Below are positions 9,127 through 18,182 of a DNA stretch of 64,000 nt, piece by piece. The notes below the pieces were generated by a model, which made no database searches, was not told the DNA's origin, and saw nothing but the letters and a program-made list of their open reading frames with translations. The translations under genes and the position numbers were made by a program. Each line of letters starts with the position of its first letter. Within the stretch, counting starts at the first letter, position 1. The stretch covers positions 1-64,000 of the forward strand of contig NZ_JAUOQM010000034.1 of assembly GCF_030547685.1 (NCBI RefSeq). The letters run 5' to 3'. The stretch is from Gilvimarinus sp. 2_MG-2023. GTDB taxonomy: Bacteria > Pseudomonadota > Gammaproteobacteria > Pseudomonadales > Cellvibrionaceae.

Positions 9127-12100
9127 TTAGCCTTGATAAGCTCCTAATAATACTTGCAGCGGGTGGGGGAGGCGCTGGTCTTGAATGCGCTTAACCTGGC
9201 TGCGACAGGAGTAACCGGTGGCGGTAAGCTTGCCCTTATTGGCAGGATCGGTCACTACCGCCTCCCAACTTTGCGAAAATATTTTTTTCGAGGTGACCAG
9301 GTTGGCAGCTTCGTGCCCATAGGTGCCGGCCATGCCGCAGCAGCCAGTGGCCACGACACTCAACTCTTGGCCTAGTGCGCCAAACAGGGTTTGCCAGTCT
9401 TTAATAGACGCGGCGGCGTTGGTTTTTTCGGTGCAGTGGGCCAGTAGCTTGTAATCGCTTTTACCAAACAACGGAGTGGCCTCGGTAATATCTTGCGCGG
9501 CCAACCACTCTTGTATAAGGGCAACTTTGGGCGCTTTGTCGCCCAACACTTTTTGGTATTCACTGCGATAGGCCAGGGTCATGGAAGGCTCGAGCCCCAC
9601 CAAGATAATACCGGTATCGGCCAAGGCGTTTAACATCTTGGCGTTATTGTTCGCGGCCTTGGCAAAGGCTTTTAAAAAGCCGTGGACATGCAGCGGCTTG
9701 CCGTTGGGTTTAAACGGGGCGAGCATGGGGTTAAAGCCGAGTATTTTTAACAGCTTTAAACTGTCTAGCACCAGCTCGGTTTCAAAGTAGCTGGTGAATG
9801 CATCCTGCACCACAATAACCGTGTTGGCTTTTTGCTCATCGCTCAGTGTGGCGATGTTCTCGGCACTGGCGTAGCGCACACCCAGCTCGCGCAGGGCGTT
9901 ATCTAAGCTCACGCCGGTTAGCAGCGGGCTGTCCACCATACCGGCGACTTTGGCCAGTATTTTTTGCATAAACGCCGGCTTCATTAATCCGTTATAGAGC
10001 CAGGGCACGCGCGCCAGGGTAGGCATTAAGTATTCCAGCGAGCCGATAAAATAATCTTTTAATGGTCGCAGGTAGCGACCATAGTAAAGCTCTAAAAATT
10101 TTGACCGAAATTCGGGTACGTCAACTTTAATAGGGCACTGACCCACGCAAGATTTACAGGCTAAGCAGCCTTGCATGGATTCGTTCACCTCGTGGGAGAA
10201 ATCGTACTCGCCGCGTTTTTTGTTGATGGTGTTTTTAATTCGCGCCGGTAGCGAGGATACAAAGCTGCGCTCGCGGTTGGTTTTTGCCTCTTGCACTGCG
10301 TTTACCTTGCGCTCGCTCAATTGCTTTAACCATTCGCGCACCAGTGCCGAGCGGCCCTTGGGTGAGTGAATGCGCTCACGGGTGGCTTTATACGAGGGGC
10401 ACATGGCATCGTTGGGGTTCCAGTTAAAGCAGGCGCCGTTGCCGTTGCAGTGCATGCCCTCGGCGTAGCCCTCCCACACCTCGACTGCAATTTTACGATC
10501 TTGCTGGCCGCGGGTGGTGACCTCGTCAATGCGCAGCAAAGATATGTCCGCCGCCGGCGTGGCGATTTTGCCGGGGTTTAGCTGGTTGTGCGGGTCAAAC
10601 GCGGCTTTAATGTTTTGCAATTGCGGGTAGAGCTCGCCAAAAAATTTGGGGGCGTACTCCGAGCGCACACCTTTGCCGTGCTCTCCCCATAGCAAGCCGT
10701 GGTACTTTTGCGTTAAGTCGGCCACTTGATCGGAGATTGTCCGAATCAGTTTTTCTTGCTCCGGGTCTTTCATGTCGATGGCGGGGCGCACGTGCAGCAC
10801 ACCGGCGTCCACATGGCCAAACATACCGTAGGCCAAATTGTGGCTGTCCAGCAGGGCGCGAAACTCGACAATAAAGTCGGCCAAGTGCTCGGGTGGTACG
10901 GCGGTGTCTTCCACAAAGGGAATCGGGCGCGCTTCGCCTTTGGCGTTGCCCAACAGTCCCACGGCTTTTTTGCGCATGCCCCAAATCTTGCCCACCGCGG
11001 CGTTACCCATGGCGACGGAGTAACCAATGCGGCCGGTGCTTTCACGCAGCGAGTCGTTCATGGCGTCCAGTGTGTCGGTCAGGCGTTTAATGCCCTCGGC
11101 CAATGCCTCATCGCTGTCGGCGGTGTACTCGACTAAGTTAATGCCTTTAATGTCTTCACCTGGCACCGGCGGGAAGAACTCACTCACGCTGTGCCAAACG
11201 ATATCGTTCATGGCCAGGTTCAGGACTTTGGAGTCTACCGTTTCAATCGAGGTGGGGCCGGCTTGCATCAGTTCGGTAGCATCGCGCAGGGCGGCGTTAA
11301 AATCGCGGTAGTTAACGTTGACGAGCGCCGAGCATTTGGGGATGGGCAGTAGGTTAAGCTTGGCTTCGGCAATAAAACCCAAGGTGCCCTCGCTGCCGCA
11401 TAAAATGCTGTTGAGGTTAAACTCGCCGGCGTCGGTGCGAATATGCGCCAGGTCGTAGCCGGTTAGGCAGCGGTTGAGTTTGGGGAATTTCGCGTCGATT
11501 AAATCGGCGTGTTCGCGCTGAATATCATCCACCGTACGCACCACTTGGCCGATACGGTCTGCGCGGCTGCGCAGTGCCGCCAGGGCGGTGTCATCCACAG
11601 GCGCCGAGTCGCAGACACTGCCATCGAGCAGTACGGTTTTAAGCTCCAACACATGGTCACGGGTTTTGCCGTACAGGCACGAGCCCTGACCGGAGGCATC
11701 GGTGTTAATCATACCGCCGATGGTGGCGCGGTTGCTGGTGGAGAGCTCGGGCGCAAAAAACAAACCGTATGGTTTTAACGCAGCGTTTAGTTGGTCTTTG
11801 ACCACGCCGGTTTGCACCCGCACCCAGCGCTCGGTTTGGTTAATCTCCAGTATCTCGTTCATATGGCGGGAAATATCCACCACCAGCCCGTCGGTGAGCG
11901 ACTGGCCGTTGGTACCGGTGCCGCCGCCGCGCGGGCTGAGCACCACCTGCTTAAACTCATCGCGCTCGCTGAGTTGGGCCAATAGCACTAAGTCATCTAC
12001 GTGCTTGGGGTAGACCACGCCCTGCGGCAACACCTGATAAATCGAGTTGTCGGTCGCCAGTACCGTGCGATTGGCGTAATCGGGGTTTAAATCACCGGCA

Positions 12101-12180
12101 AAGCCGCTGTTTTTAAGGGCCTCGATAAAGGCTAAGTAAACCGACTGAACAGGCGAGGTTTCGCGTATACGGGGGATCAT
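9127..12180 (-). CDS. ydiJ: FAD-linked oxidase/Fe-S protein, YdiJ-type D-2-hydroxyglutarate dehydrogenase
   Basis: The 1017-residue flavoprotein fuses a FAD-binding type 4 (PCMH) domain (about 45-270, with SPRGGGTGTNGQSLTDGLVV), a FAD-oxidase C-terminal domain (270-540), a ferredoxin-like region whose cluster motif is CLACKSCVGQCPIKVD, and a C-terminal cysteine-rich region (TGCCGMAGTYGHEA). The arrangement and size match E. coli YdiJ, which oxidises D-2-hydroxyglutarate, a by-product of SerA. The start is the ATG at 12180 (MIPRIRETSP), which aligns with the YdiJ N terminus; the TTG five codons upstream is unlikely. The gene stands alone. The substrate is inferred from the family. Confidence 0.88.
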   Translation of the reverse strand: MIPRIRETSPVQSVYLAFIEALKNSGFAGDLNPDYANRTVLATDNSIYQVLPQGVVYPKHVDDLVLLAQLSERDEFKQVVLSPRGGGTGTNGQSLTDGLVVDISRHMNEILEINQTERWVRVQTGVVKDQLNAALKPYGLFFAPELSTSNRATIGGMINTDASGQGSCLYGKTRDHVLELKTVLLDGSVCDSAPVDDTALAALRSRADRIGQVVRTVDDIQREHADLIDAKFPKLNRCLTGYDLAHIRTDAGEFNLNSILCGSEGTLGFIAEAKLNLLPIPKCSALVNVNYRDFNAALRDATELMQAGPTSIETVDSKVLNLAMNDIVWHSVSEFFPPVPGEDIKGINLVEYTADSDEALAEGIKRLTDTLDAMNDSLRESTGRIGYSVAMGNAAVGKIWGMRKKAVGLLGNAKGEARPIPFVEDTAVPPEHLADFIVEFRALLDSHNLAYGMFGHVDAGVLHVRPAIDMKDPEQEKLIRTISDQVADLTQKYHGLLWGEHGKGVRSEYAPKFFGELYPQLQNIKAAFDPHNQLNPGKIATPAADISLLRIDEVTTRGQQDRKIAVEVWEGYAEGMHCNGNGACFNWNPNDAMCPSYKATRERIHSPKGRSALVREWLKQLSERKVNAVQEAKTNRERSFVSSLPARIKNTINKKRGEYDFSHEVNESMQGCLACKSCVGQCPIKVDVPEFRSKFLELYYGRYLRPLKDYFIGSLEYLMPTLARVPWLYNGLMKPAFMQKILAKVAGMVDSPLLTGVSLDNALRELGVRYASAENIATLSDEQKANTVIVVQDAFTSYFETELVLDSLKLLKILGFNPMLAPFKPNGKPLHVHGFLKAFAKAANNNAKMLNALADTGIILVGLEPSMTLAYRSEYQKVLGDKAPKVALIQEWLAAQDITEATPLFGKSDYKLLAHCTEKTNAAASIKDWQTLFGALGQELSVVATGCCGMAGTYGHEAANLVTSKKIFSQSWEAVVTDPANKGKLTATGYSCRSQVKRIQDQRLPHPLQVLLGAYQG

Positions 12181-12399
12181 AAGGCTCGGAATCAATAGAA
12201 TGTGTAGAAGCGCTTATTTTACGGGGTTGAGGGGCTGAGGGCCAGCGCTAAGAGCGGGCTTGTTTGGTTTAGGATGCCTGAAGGCTTTACGGCTATACAT
12301 AGCCGAGCGGTAGTGCTCAAAGGCTGTGGCGGCAAGCAGCCCACTAAAAAATATTGGTCGCGGCCGATACATTGCCGCTGCGTAATATGTTCGCCATAA

Positions 12400-12432
12400 C
12401 GTTTAGGGGAGGGCCACCCCCCCCCCTAAACG
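12400..12432. repeat. GC-rich inverted repeat between ydiJ and the surface-protein gene
   Basis: CGTTTAGGGG and CCCCTAAACG form a perfect 10-bp inverted repeat around a 13-base loop containing a run of C. It sits 28 bases past the 3' end of the gene at 12461-14431 and could act as its terminator stem, although there is no T tract. The rest of 12181-12460 shows no gene. Confidence 0.4.
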
Positions 12433-12460
12433 CTGCCCAAACACGAGAGCTCAGGTGACA

Positions 12461-14431
12461 TCAAAACTTAGGCGTAACGACAATCTCAACCTGATTGGGC
12501 TCGGATAGCTCTAAAAATACGCCAGAATGTTCGCTGCCATCCAGCGCCGGGCTCTCGCCGGTTTGCCAATCGCCAAAACCGCTCCACACCCGGTAGGTAA
12601 AGGTGGCAAAAGGCTCAAAAGTATCAGTCGAGGTGTTGTACGCACTTTTTTGATCATCGGGCGGTACATAGCAAAGCGTAGAAGCTAAGTGAGGTGACCC
12701 AAAAGGCATCGGATTGCCGTTAGTAAGCAATTGGCCCCCGTTTAAATTGGCATCACTGAGTATAAAGTGTGGCCGGCTCGTGTTGCGAAAGGTAATGCCC
12801 GGCCATGACACCTGAATACAGTTGGAGTTCTCGGGCCCGCTTTCCTGAACCGGTCGCCCCTCTGGGCGGGTGTCCCACACGGGGGCGATATCGAGCCGTA
12901 AACGCTGGGGGGCCGAGCGCAGGCCCCCGGCATCTACCGCGGTAACGCTTAGCTCTACCTCGCCAAAGGCGTGGGGCAACAATTCGGCGCTAAATGTGCC
13001 CGCGGGGTTAAGTTGGTAGTCGCTAATATCATGGCTGATGGGAGTATGTACGGACCTAAACCCGATGGTGTTGAGGCGCTCCCCTGGCAGCGTGCCACTG
13101 GGGTCGCCGTCAATAAGCGCTTGTATTCCGCGTTCGCCATCAAAGAAATTATTCACCAGTATCCAGTCGCCATTGTGCAACAGGCGTTTGCGGTCGTTGA
13201 GCATAAAAACAGGAAACCGTATGCCCGAGTGGACCCCCTGCGTAACGGCAAGGCCAATAAAGCCGGAGTCGTGTTGAACCCCCCATACGCCATCCACTTG
13301 CACCAGCGGGTCGTTGTCAATTTGCACTAGCTCGACACTTTCAACTTTATTGGCGAGGAAGGGCTCAAAGAACGCCACACCCTTGTGGAAATAATAATCG
13401 GCGTTGCCATCAAAATGGCTGATCTCAAAGTGTACCGCTTGGCCTGCCTCCCAGGTATTACCGGGTGAGATATCGGTGGCGAGGTTGGCCACGCTTACCG
13501 GAGTCGAGGTGACGCCATCGGGGCCTTCATCGTACTCGGGTTCGTTGGGGTCGGTACTGATATCCAGGCCGTTGTCTTCTAGCAGGGGCAGTACCGCGGG
13601 CAGGGTAAAAGTGGGTGGGTCGTTTACTGGGGTAATGGTTAGCGTCAGTGTCTGGCTACTGCTGGCGCCATCGCTGTCGGTTGCAGTGGCGGTAATAATG
13701 GCCTCACCAAAGGCATCAACGGCGGCGGTAAAGCTTAAGCTGCCGTCGGCCGCCAGCGTGGGTGCGGTGGCAAATAACGCCGGGTAATTGTGGCTAACAC
13801 TGACGCTTACGGTTTGCGCCGACTCGCTGGCAGGCCCGGCCGATAAATTCGTTAACCAATTGTTAAGGGTTTGCGAACCTGCATCTTCGGCAATAGTCAG
13901 GCTGGTGGTCGATAAACTAAAGCTGGGCGGCCGGTTGCCACCAACACATTGCTGCAAGCTAAGGCTGACGCCGGGGGTAAGAGTGCTACCCACATCGGCG
14001 CCGGACTCGACCGTGGCACAGGGTAGCTCGTACCCGCTAATGCGCACGGAGGTGCTGGGGCACTGGTTGGTTAAGCTGGGGGCCGAGTAAGGATCAAAGC
14101 TGAACGAGTCGGAGCCACCGCTGCAGGCGGGGCTGCTGGCTGGAATTTCTAAGCCTATGGCGGCCATCAGGCGGGGTGAGTTGACCGCTACCCCAATCAC
14201 CATTCCCGCTAATAGCACGCTTGCCAGCAGGGTTGAGTGGCGCAGCTTAAATATCGCGATCAGTGCAAAAGTCAGCCCCAGTGCAACTAACATGGGGTGG
14301 TCGAGCATAGGTAGGGCGTGGCTGCCAAGCCCCTGAATATTCACCGCGCCAGTTTGGGCCCGAGCCGTGGTTGCGATGAACAGCATTAATGTTAATGCGC
14401 GGGCGGAGACGGTAAAACGTAAATTTGCCAT
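12461..14431 (-). CDS. Large secreted protein with an N-terminally placed LPxx-type sorting segment (midcut-by-XrtH-like) and cadherin/Ig-like repeats
   Basis: The 656-residue protein begins with a signal peptide (cleavage near ATTARA-QT). A segment SHALPMLDHPMLVALGLTFA, ending in FKLRHS, looks like an IPTL/PEP-type C-terminal sorting signal but is placed at residues 37-68. A second hydrophobic stretch (about 68-95) and a Cys-containing domain follow. The remainder holds repeated Ig/cadherin-like units (ITPVNDPPTFTL, TATDSDGASSSQTLTLTI). This layout resembles proteins called midcut-by-XrtH, in which the exosortase-H type signal lies mid-protein. No exosortase gene is in the window. A frameshifted relative lies upstream at 14655 and a 3'-end remnant at 15383. 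Confidence 0.7.
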   Translation of the reverse strand: MANLRFTVSARALTLMLFIATTARAQTGAVNIQGLGSHALPMLDHPMLVALGLTFALIAIFKLRHSTLLASVLLAGMVIGVAVNSPRLMAAIGLEIPASSPACSGGSDSFSFDPYSAPSLTNQCPSTSVRISGYELPCATVESGADVGSTLTPGVSLSLQQCVGGNRPPSFSLSTTSLTIAEDAGSQTLNNWLTNLSAGPASESAQTVSVSVSHNYPALFATAPTLAADGSLSFTAAVDAFGEAIITATATDSDGASSSQTLTLTITPVNDPPTFTLPAVLPLLEDNGLDISTDPNEPEYDEGPDGVTSTPVSVANLATDISPGNTWEAGQAVHFEISHFDGNADYYFHKGVAFFEPFLANKVESVELVQIDNDPLVQVDGVWGVQHDSGFIGLAVTQGVHSGIRFPVFMLNDRKRLLHNGDWILVNNFFDGERGIQALIDGDPSGTLPGERLNTIGFRSVHTPISHDISDYQLNPAGTFSAELLPHAFGEVELSVTAVDAGGLRSAPQRLRLDIAPVWDTRPEGRPVQESGPENSNCIQVSWPGITFRNTSRPHFILSDANLNGGQLLTNGNPMPFGSPHLASTLCYVPPDDQKSAYNTSTDTFEPFATFTYRVWSGFGDWQTGESPALDGSEHSGVFLELSEPNQVEIVVTPKF

Positions 14432-14654
14432 GGTTGAGCGCTCGCGAGGCTGTGGTTTAACGGTAAGGTGTTATTGGGCTAAGCGACAGTTTATGGGGTT
14501 TTACTGTGTAGCGTAACCTACTAAATAGGGGGTATTTCTGCAGGGCTTGAAGACAGGTGATTGCTTCTGGAAAAGGCGGCATCGTTATGCGATTGTTTGT
14601 GACGAACGAAGCTACAAACACACGCCGTCGTCTAACTACTCATAAAGAATTGTT

Positions 14655-15232
14655 ATGAAAGCAACTATAAGGGCCTTTGGGGGCTTTACACTACTAGCCG
14701 GTCTACTACATCCAATCTATACGCACAAGGCGTTGGAACCTGCTCACTGAATGCTAGCGCATTACCTGTTAACGGTACGGTCGCGATCGTCGCCACCGTG
14801 TTGGGTTTAATCGCTATTGGTTACTGGGCGCTGAGCAAAAAGCCCAATTTATTGGCCGCGCTTGCCGGCCCTGCTTTATTGATCGGTGTCGGAGGGGCCT
14901 TAATCGCGAGCCCTGAGCTTAGAGCGAACCTACCACCGAACTTCTATGAATTTACCAACCCTGCCGGGGAATATATTGATGCATCGGCGGAGTTTGATGA
15001 CGGTTACATCTCTTTTAGCTTTTATAATGCCTCGGGTGTGGATCTAAAGGTGACTCAGATTGATGGTCCAGATCTTACGGGCCCATTCTGCCAGCCGGCC
15101 AAACCCAGTGTTAAGTCGACAGAGGCTGTGCTGGAAGCGGCGCCTGCTGGCACTGCGTGCACTGCAGGTAGTGTGCTCGCAGCCGGCGAGACTTGTGTGC
15201 TGGATTATAGTGATATCTGCGATGGTCATTAA
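14655..15232 (+). pseudogene. Frameshifted small relative of the midcut-by-XrtH-like surface proteins
   Basis: An ATG at 14655 opens a signal peptide (MKATIRAFGGFTLLAGLL) whose frame stops near 14750. A second frame, entered by a -1-type shift at about 14700-14712, continues SNLYAQGVGTCSLNASALP and then a hydrophobic sorting-like segment (VAIVATVLGLIAIGYWALSK), a second hydrophobic segment and a C-terminal domain with paired cysteines ending ETCVLDYSDICDGH at 15232. Read together they give a complete protein of about 192 residues with signal peptide, sorting segment and Cys domain. One missing base explains the break. It is either a real inactivating mutation or a sequencing error; the downstream frame is fully intact, favouring a recent event. 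Confidence 0.65.
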
Positions 15233-15266
15233 CGCGGTGCCCAAATAATTAATATTAGAATGCACC

Positions 15267-15310
15267 ACCACCCACAGGCCACGTTGATGCGCTTGTGGGT
15301 GGTTTTGTTT
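15267..15310 (+). terminator. Terminator of the frameshifted surface-protein gene
   Basis: ACCACCCACA at 15267-15276 pairs perfectly with TGTGGGTGGT at 15294-15303, followed by the T-rich TTTGTTTG. Confidence 0.8.
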
Positions 15311-15382
15311 GTTTCAGTCTTTGTTTCAGTCCCTTCTCCGGCAATAACGTAAACCTACCGCCGTGTAAAACGCACCGTTACC

Positions 15383-15487
15383 TTAAACCTTAGGCGTTAC
15401 CACCCTATCGACTTGATTGGGCCGGAGTACGTTAAAAACACCTCCGAATGCTCGCAGCCACCCAATGCTGGATTGTCGTTGTGAGCT
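15383..15487 (-). pseudogene. Decayed 3' end of a second copy of the large surface-protein gene
   Basis: The minus-strand sequence aligns by eye with the last about 33 codons of the gene at 12461-14431. One frame reads NPALGGCEHSEVFLT, against SPALDGSEHSGVFLE in the intact gene. After a frameshift, a second frame reads PNQVDRVVTPKV and stop, against PNQVEIVVTPKF and stop. Nothing recognisable of the rest of such a gene remains, since the MAPEG gene follows at once. This is a relic of a duplicated paralogue, consistent with turnover of this family at the locus. Confidence 0.65.
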
Positions 15488-15508
15488 TTTGTTGAAGGGG
15501 GGGGGGCG

Positions 15509-15919
15509 TTAATTCGCCAGTGCCGACCCCACCAATACCGCCCACATTGCTAATAGGCAGACAACGCTGGCCAAAAACGAGCGCATACGCCAACGTACTT
15601 TGCCGCGCAAGTGCAGCATGGCCTGCAAGATGCGGCACGCTACATACACCCAAGCCAGCACTAGCATGAGCATGCCGGTAAGCTGGATGGTCATGGCCGT
15701 TAGGCAGGCGGCATAAAACAAAATGGGCATTTCTAGTAAGTTGTTGTAGCAGCGTTGGGTGTAGATCATCATCGGTGGCAGCTCGTGGCTGGGGGTGGCG
15801 TAGGTTTTAAAGTGCTCTATCGATACCTGGCCACTTTTCACAGCGTTTACTCGCGCTTTAAACATACGCAGGGCGACATAAAAAGTAAGCAGAACCATGG
15901 CGGCCATTGGGTAGATCAT
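15509..15919 (-). CDS. MAPEG-family membrane protein
   Basis: The 136-residue protein has four predicted transmembrane helices and the MAPEG (membrane-associated proteins in eicosanoid and glutathione metabolism) pattern: MIYPMAAMVLLTFYVALRM, a polar loop with CYNNLLEMPILFYA, then VYVACRILQAMLHLRGKVRW. The loop motif N-N-x-x-E-x-P is the family's glutathione-binding signature. Bacterial members are mostly uncharacterised. The start at 15919 is chosen over upstream codons because AGGAGACTAT lies just before it. Confidence 0.85.
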   Translation of the reverse strand: MIYPMAAMVLLTFYVALRMFKARVNAVKSGQVSIEHFKTYATPSHELPPMMIYTQRCYNNLLEMPILFYAACLTAMTIQLTGMLMLVLAWVYVACRILQAMLHLRGKVRWRMRSFLASVVCLLAMWAVLVGSALAN

Positions 15920-16083
15920 ATAGTCTCCTATCGGGCTAAAATGTTGGCAGAACAAGGCGGGAATCGCGCGGCTCTGTTAATCGGCGCTAAGAGCACTATA
16001 ATACCCCTTTTTCAGTTGGCGCAACCAGCGGGTTGCGCGGCGGCAGGCGGCCGCTCGATACCTATACAACAGGATGCAAGTCT

Positions 16084-17268
16084 ATGATTATTAAGCCAAA
16101 AGTACGCGGTTTTATCTGCATTAACGCTCACCCACAAGGCTGTGCGGCCCACGTACAAGAGCAAATTGACTACACCCGCGCTCAGGGTGAGGTGGAAGGT
16201 GGCCCCAAAAACGTCTTGGTGATTGGCTGTTCGACCGGCTACGGCTTGGCCTCGCGCATTACTGCCGCCTACGGCAGTGGCGCTAAAACCCTGGGGTTGT
16301 GTTTTGAAAAACCGCCTACCGAGCGCAAAACCGCCTCTGCTGGCTACTACAACACCGCCGCTTTTCACGCTGCGGCGGAAAAAGACGGCCTGTACGCCCG
16401 CACAATTAACGGCGATGCGTTCAGTAACGACATTAAAGCCGAAGCTATTGCGGCGATTAAAGAAGATTTAGGTAAGGTCGATTTGGTGGTTTATTCACTG
16501 GCCTCGCCACGGCGCACTGACCCCAATACCGGCGAAACCTACAATTCGGTATTAAAACCTATCGGCGAAGGCTACACCGCTAAAAACCTGAACACCGATA
16601 CCATGAAAATATCGGACATGACGGTGGAGCCTGCCACGGATGAAGAGATTAACAACACCGTCAAAGTGATGGGCGGCGAAGACTGGGAAATGTGGATGAG
16701 TGCCTTGGCCGAAGCCGATGTGCTGGCCGAGGGTGCTAAGACCGTTTCTTACACTTACCTGGGTGATAAGCTCACTTGGCCCATTTACGGCCATGCGACT
16801 ATCGGTAAAGCGAAAGAGGATCTGGATCGCGCCGCTGCGGCAATTGCCGAGCGGTTTGCCGATAAAAATGTCAGCGCTAATGTGGCTGTCTTAAAAGCGC
16901 TGGTAACACAGGCCAGCTCGGCAATTCCGGTCATGCCTTTGTATATGGCGATTTTGTTTAAAGTCATGAAAGCCAAGGGCACCCACGAGGGCTGCATTGA
17001 GCAGTTGCAGCGTTTGTTTACCGAGTGCGTATACAGCAACAGCCCACGGCTAGACAGCGACAACCGTTACCGAGTAGATGATCTTGAGCTGGACCCGGCC
17101 ACCCAAGCCGAGGTGGAAGCTATTTGGCCCGAGGTGACCGAAGAGAACTTAATGAGTTTGACCGATTACAAAACCTATAACGAAAACTTTTTGCGTTTGT
17201 TTGGGTTTGGTTTTGACGGCGTCGATTACGAGGCTGAGACCTCGCCCTTGGTTTCTCATAACTTTTAA
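16084..17268 (+). CDS. fabV: FabV-type trans-2-enoyl-ACP/CoA reductase (NADH)
   Basis: FabV performs the last reductive step of each fatty-acid elongation cycle and is the triclosan-resistant alternative to FabI. The 394-residue length is exactly family size. Visible motifs are MIIKPKVRGFICINAHPQGC at the N terminus, the NAD-binding VLVIGCSTGYGLASRI (about 48-63), VVYSLASPRRTDP, and the active-site Tyr region with Y-x8-K (TVSYTYLGDKLTWPIYGHAT). The ATG at 16084 begins the conserved N terminus; upstream codons in frame do not fit. It leads directly into two acyltransferase genes, suggesting a lipid-synthesis cluster. Confidence 0.95.
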   Translation: MIIKPKVRGFICINAHPQGCAAHVQEQIDYTRAQGEVEGGPKNVLVIGCSTGYGLASRITAAYGSGAKTLGLCFEKPPTERKTASAGYYNTAAFHAAAEKDGLYARTINGDAFSNDIKAEAIAAIKEDLGKVDLVVYSLASPRRTDPNTGETYNSVLKPIGEGYTAKNLNTDTMKISDMTVEPATDEEINNTVKVMGGEDWEMWMSALAEADVLAEGAKTVSYTYLGDKLTWPIYGHATIGKAKEDLDRAAAAIAERFADKNVSANVAVLKALVTQASSAIPVMPLYMAILFKVMKAKGTHEGCIEQLQRLFTECVYSNSPRLDSDNRYRVDDLELDPATQAEVEAIWPEVTEENLMSLTDYKTYNENFLRLFGFGFDGVDYEAETSPLVSHNF

Positions 17269-17279
17269 ATAAAGTCGTG

Positions 17280-18182
17280 ATGTTACTTGTGTCGATTGCG
17301 CGGGGCATTTTGTCGCTATTGTTGTTTACCCTGACAACGCTGGTGATTGGTGTTCCGCTGATCAGTTTGTCGCTGTTTAAACTGGTTGCGTATCGCAGTA
17401 CTTATCGACCACTGCTAACGCGCTGGCTGGATAAGATTGCCAGTGCTTGGATGGTGGTTAATAACGCTCACCAGTGCTGGCTGTTGCCTACTCGTATTCA
17501 TTACGAGGGCCCAGAGCAGTTCACCCCGCGGCAATGGTTTATGTTGGTGGTGAATCATCAAAGCTGGGTCGATATTTTGGTACTGCTGCGGCTGTTTACT
17601 CGCCGGGTACCCTATTTTAAATTCTTTTTAAAAACCTCTTTGATTTGGATTCCGGTATTGGGCTTGGCTTTTTGGGCGCTGGACTTCCCGTTTATGCGTC
17701 GCCACAGCAAAGCGCAGATTGCTCGCGACCCAAGCTTGGCGGGTAAAGATTTAGCCACGACCCAAAAACAGTGCGAGCGCTACAGCGCCAAACCTGTGAC
17801 CATTATTAGTTACTTAGAAGGTACTCGCTTTACCCCCACTAAGCATCGAGAGCAGGCGTCACCGTACCAGCATTTGCTTATTCCCAAAGCGGGTGGTTTG
17901 GCGTTTACCTTAACCGCTATGAATGGCCGCATTAACACTTTGTTGGATGTCACTATTCACTATCCCGCTGGGCGCCCCAATTTTTGGCAGTATTTGAGTG
18001 GCCAGGTTGAACACATCAATGTGGTTGCCCAAGAGCGGTCTATTGAAGCTAACTTGCTGGGCGATTACGCTAACGATGAACAATACCGCCGCCGTTTTCA
18101 GGCGTGGGTAAATGCCCTCTGGCAAGAAAAAGACGCACTGTTAGAGCGTTTGTCGCGCAATGAGAATCGTAACTCCCTATGA
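17280..18182 (+). CDS. YihG-like lysophospholipid acyltransferase (PlsC family)
   Basis: This 300-residue inner-membrane enzyme belongs to the glycerolipid acyltransferase superfamily. It has two hydrophobic N-terminal helices, then the catalytic box VNHQSWVDILVLL (the N/H-H-x4-D motif), the substrate-binding region VPYFKFFLKTSLIWIPVLG, and the block EGTRFTPTKHREQ, the glycerol-phosphate-binding signature. E. coli YihG and YihL-type members transfer acyl chains to lysophosphatidic acid. The start is ATG at 17280; a GTG immediately before is an alternative. Its stop overlaps the next gene's start by four bases, so the pair is translationally coupled. Confidence 0.85.
   Translation: MLLVSIARGILSLLLFTLTTLVIGVPLISLSLFKLVAYRSTYRPLLTRWLDKIASAWMVVNNAHQCWLLPTRIHYEGPEQFTPRQWFMLVVNHQSWVDILVLLRLFTRRVPYFKFFLKTSLIWIPVLGLAFWALDFPFMRRHSKAQIARDPSLAGKDLATTQKQCERYSAKPVTIISYLEGTRFTPTKHREQASPYQHLLIPKAGGLAFTLTAMNGRINTLLDVTIHYPAGRPNFWQYLSGQVEHINVVAQERSIEANLLGDYANDEQYRRRFQAWVNALWQEKDALLERLSRNENRNSL

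Noticed and set aside
9048-9194. 48-codon frame (MRVKKILAWINPNEIFK...) between the cyclophilin and ydiJ genes
   Set aside because: It runs into the 3' end of ydiJ, has no clear ribosome site and no recognised family; too weak to call.
10726-11136. Several 90-135 codon plus-strand frames inside ydiJ
   Set aside because: They lie opposite a well-conserved flavoprotein domain and look like shadows of its codon bias.
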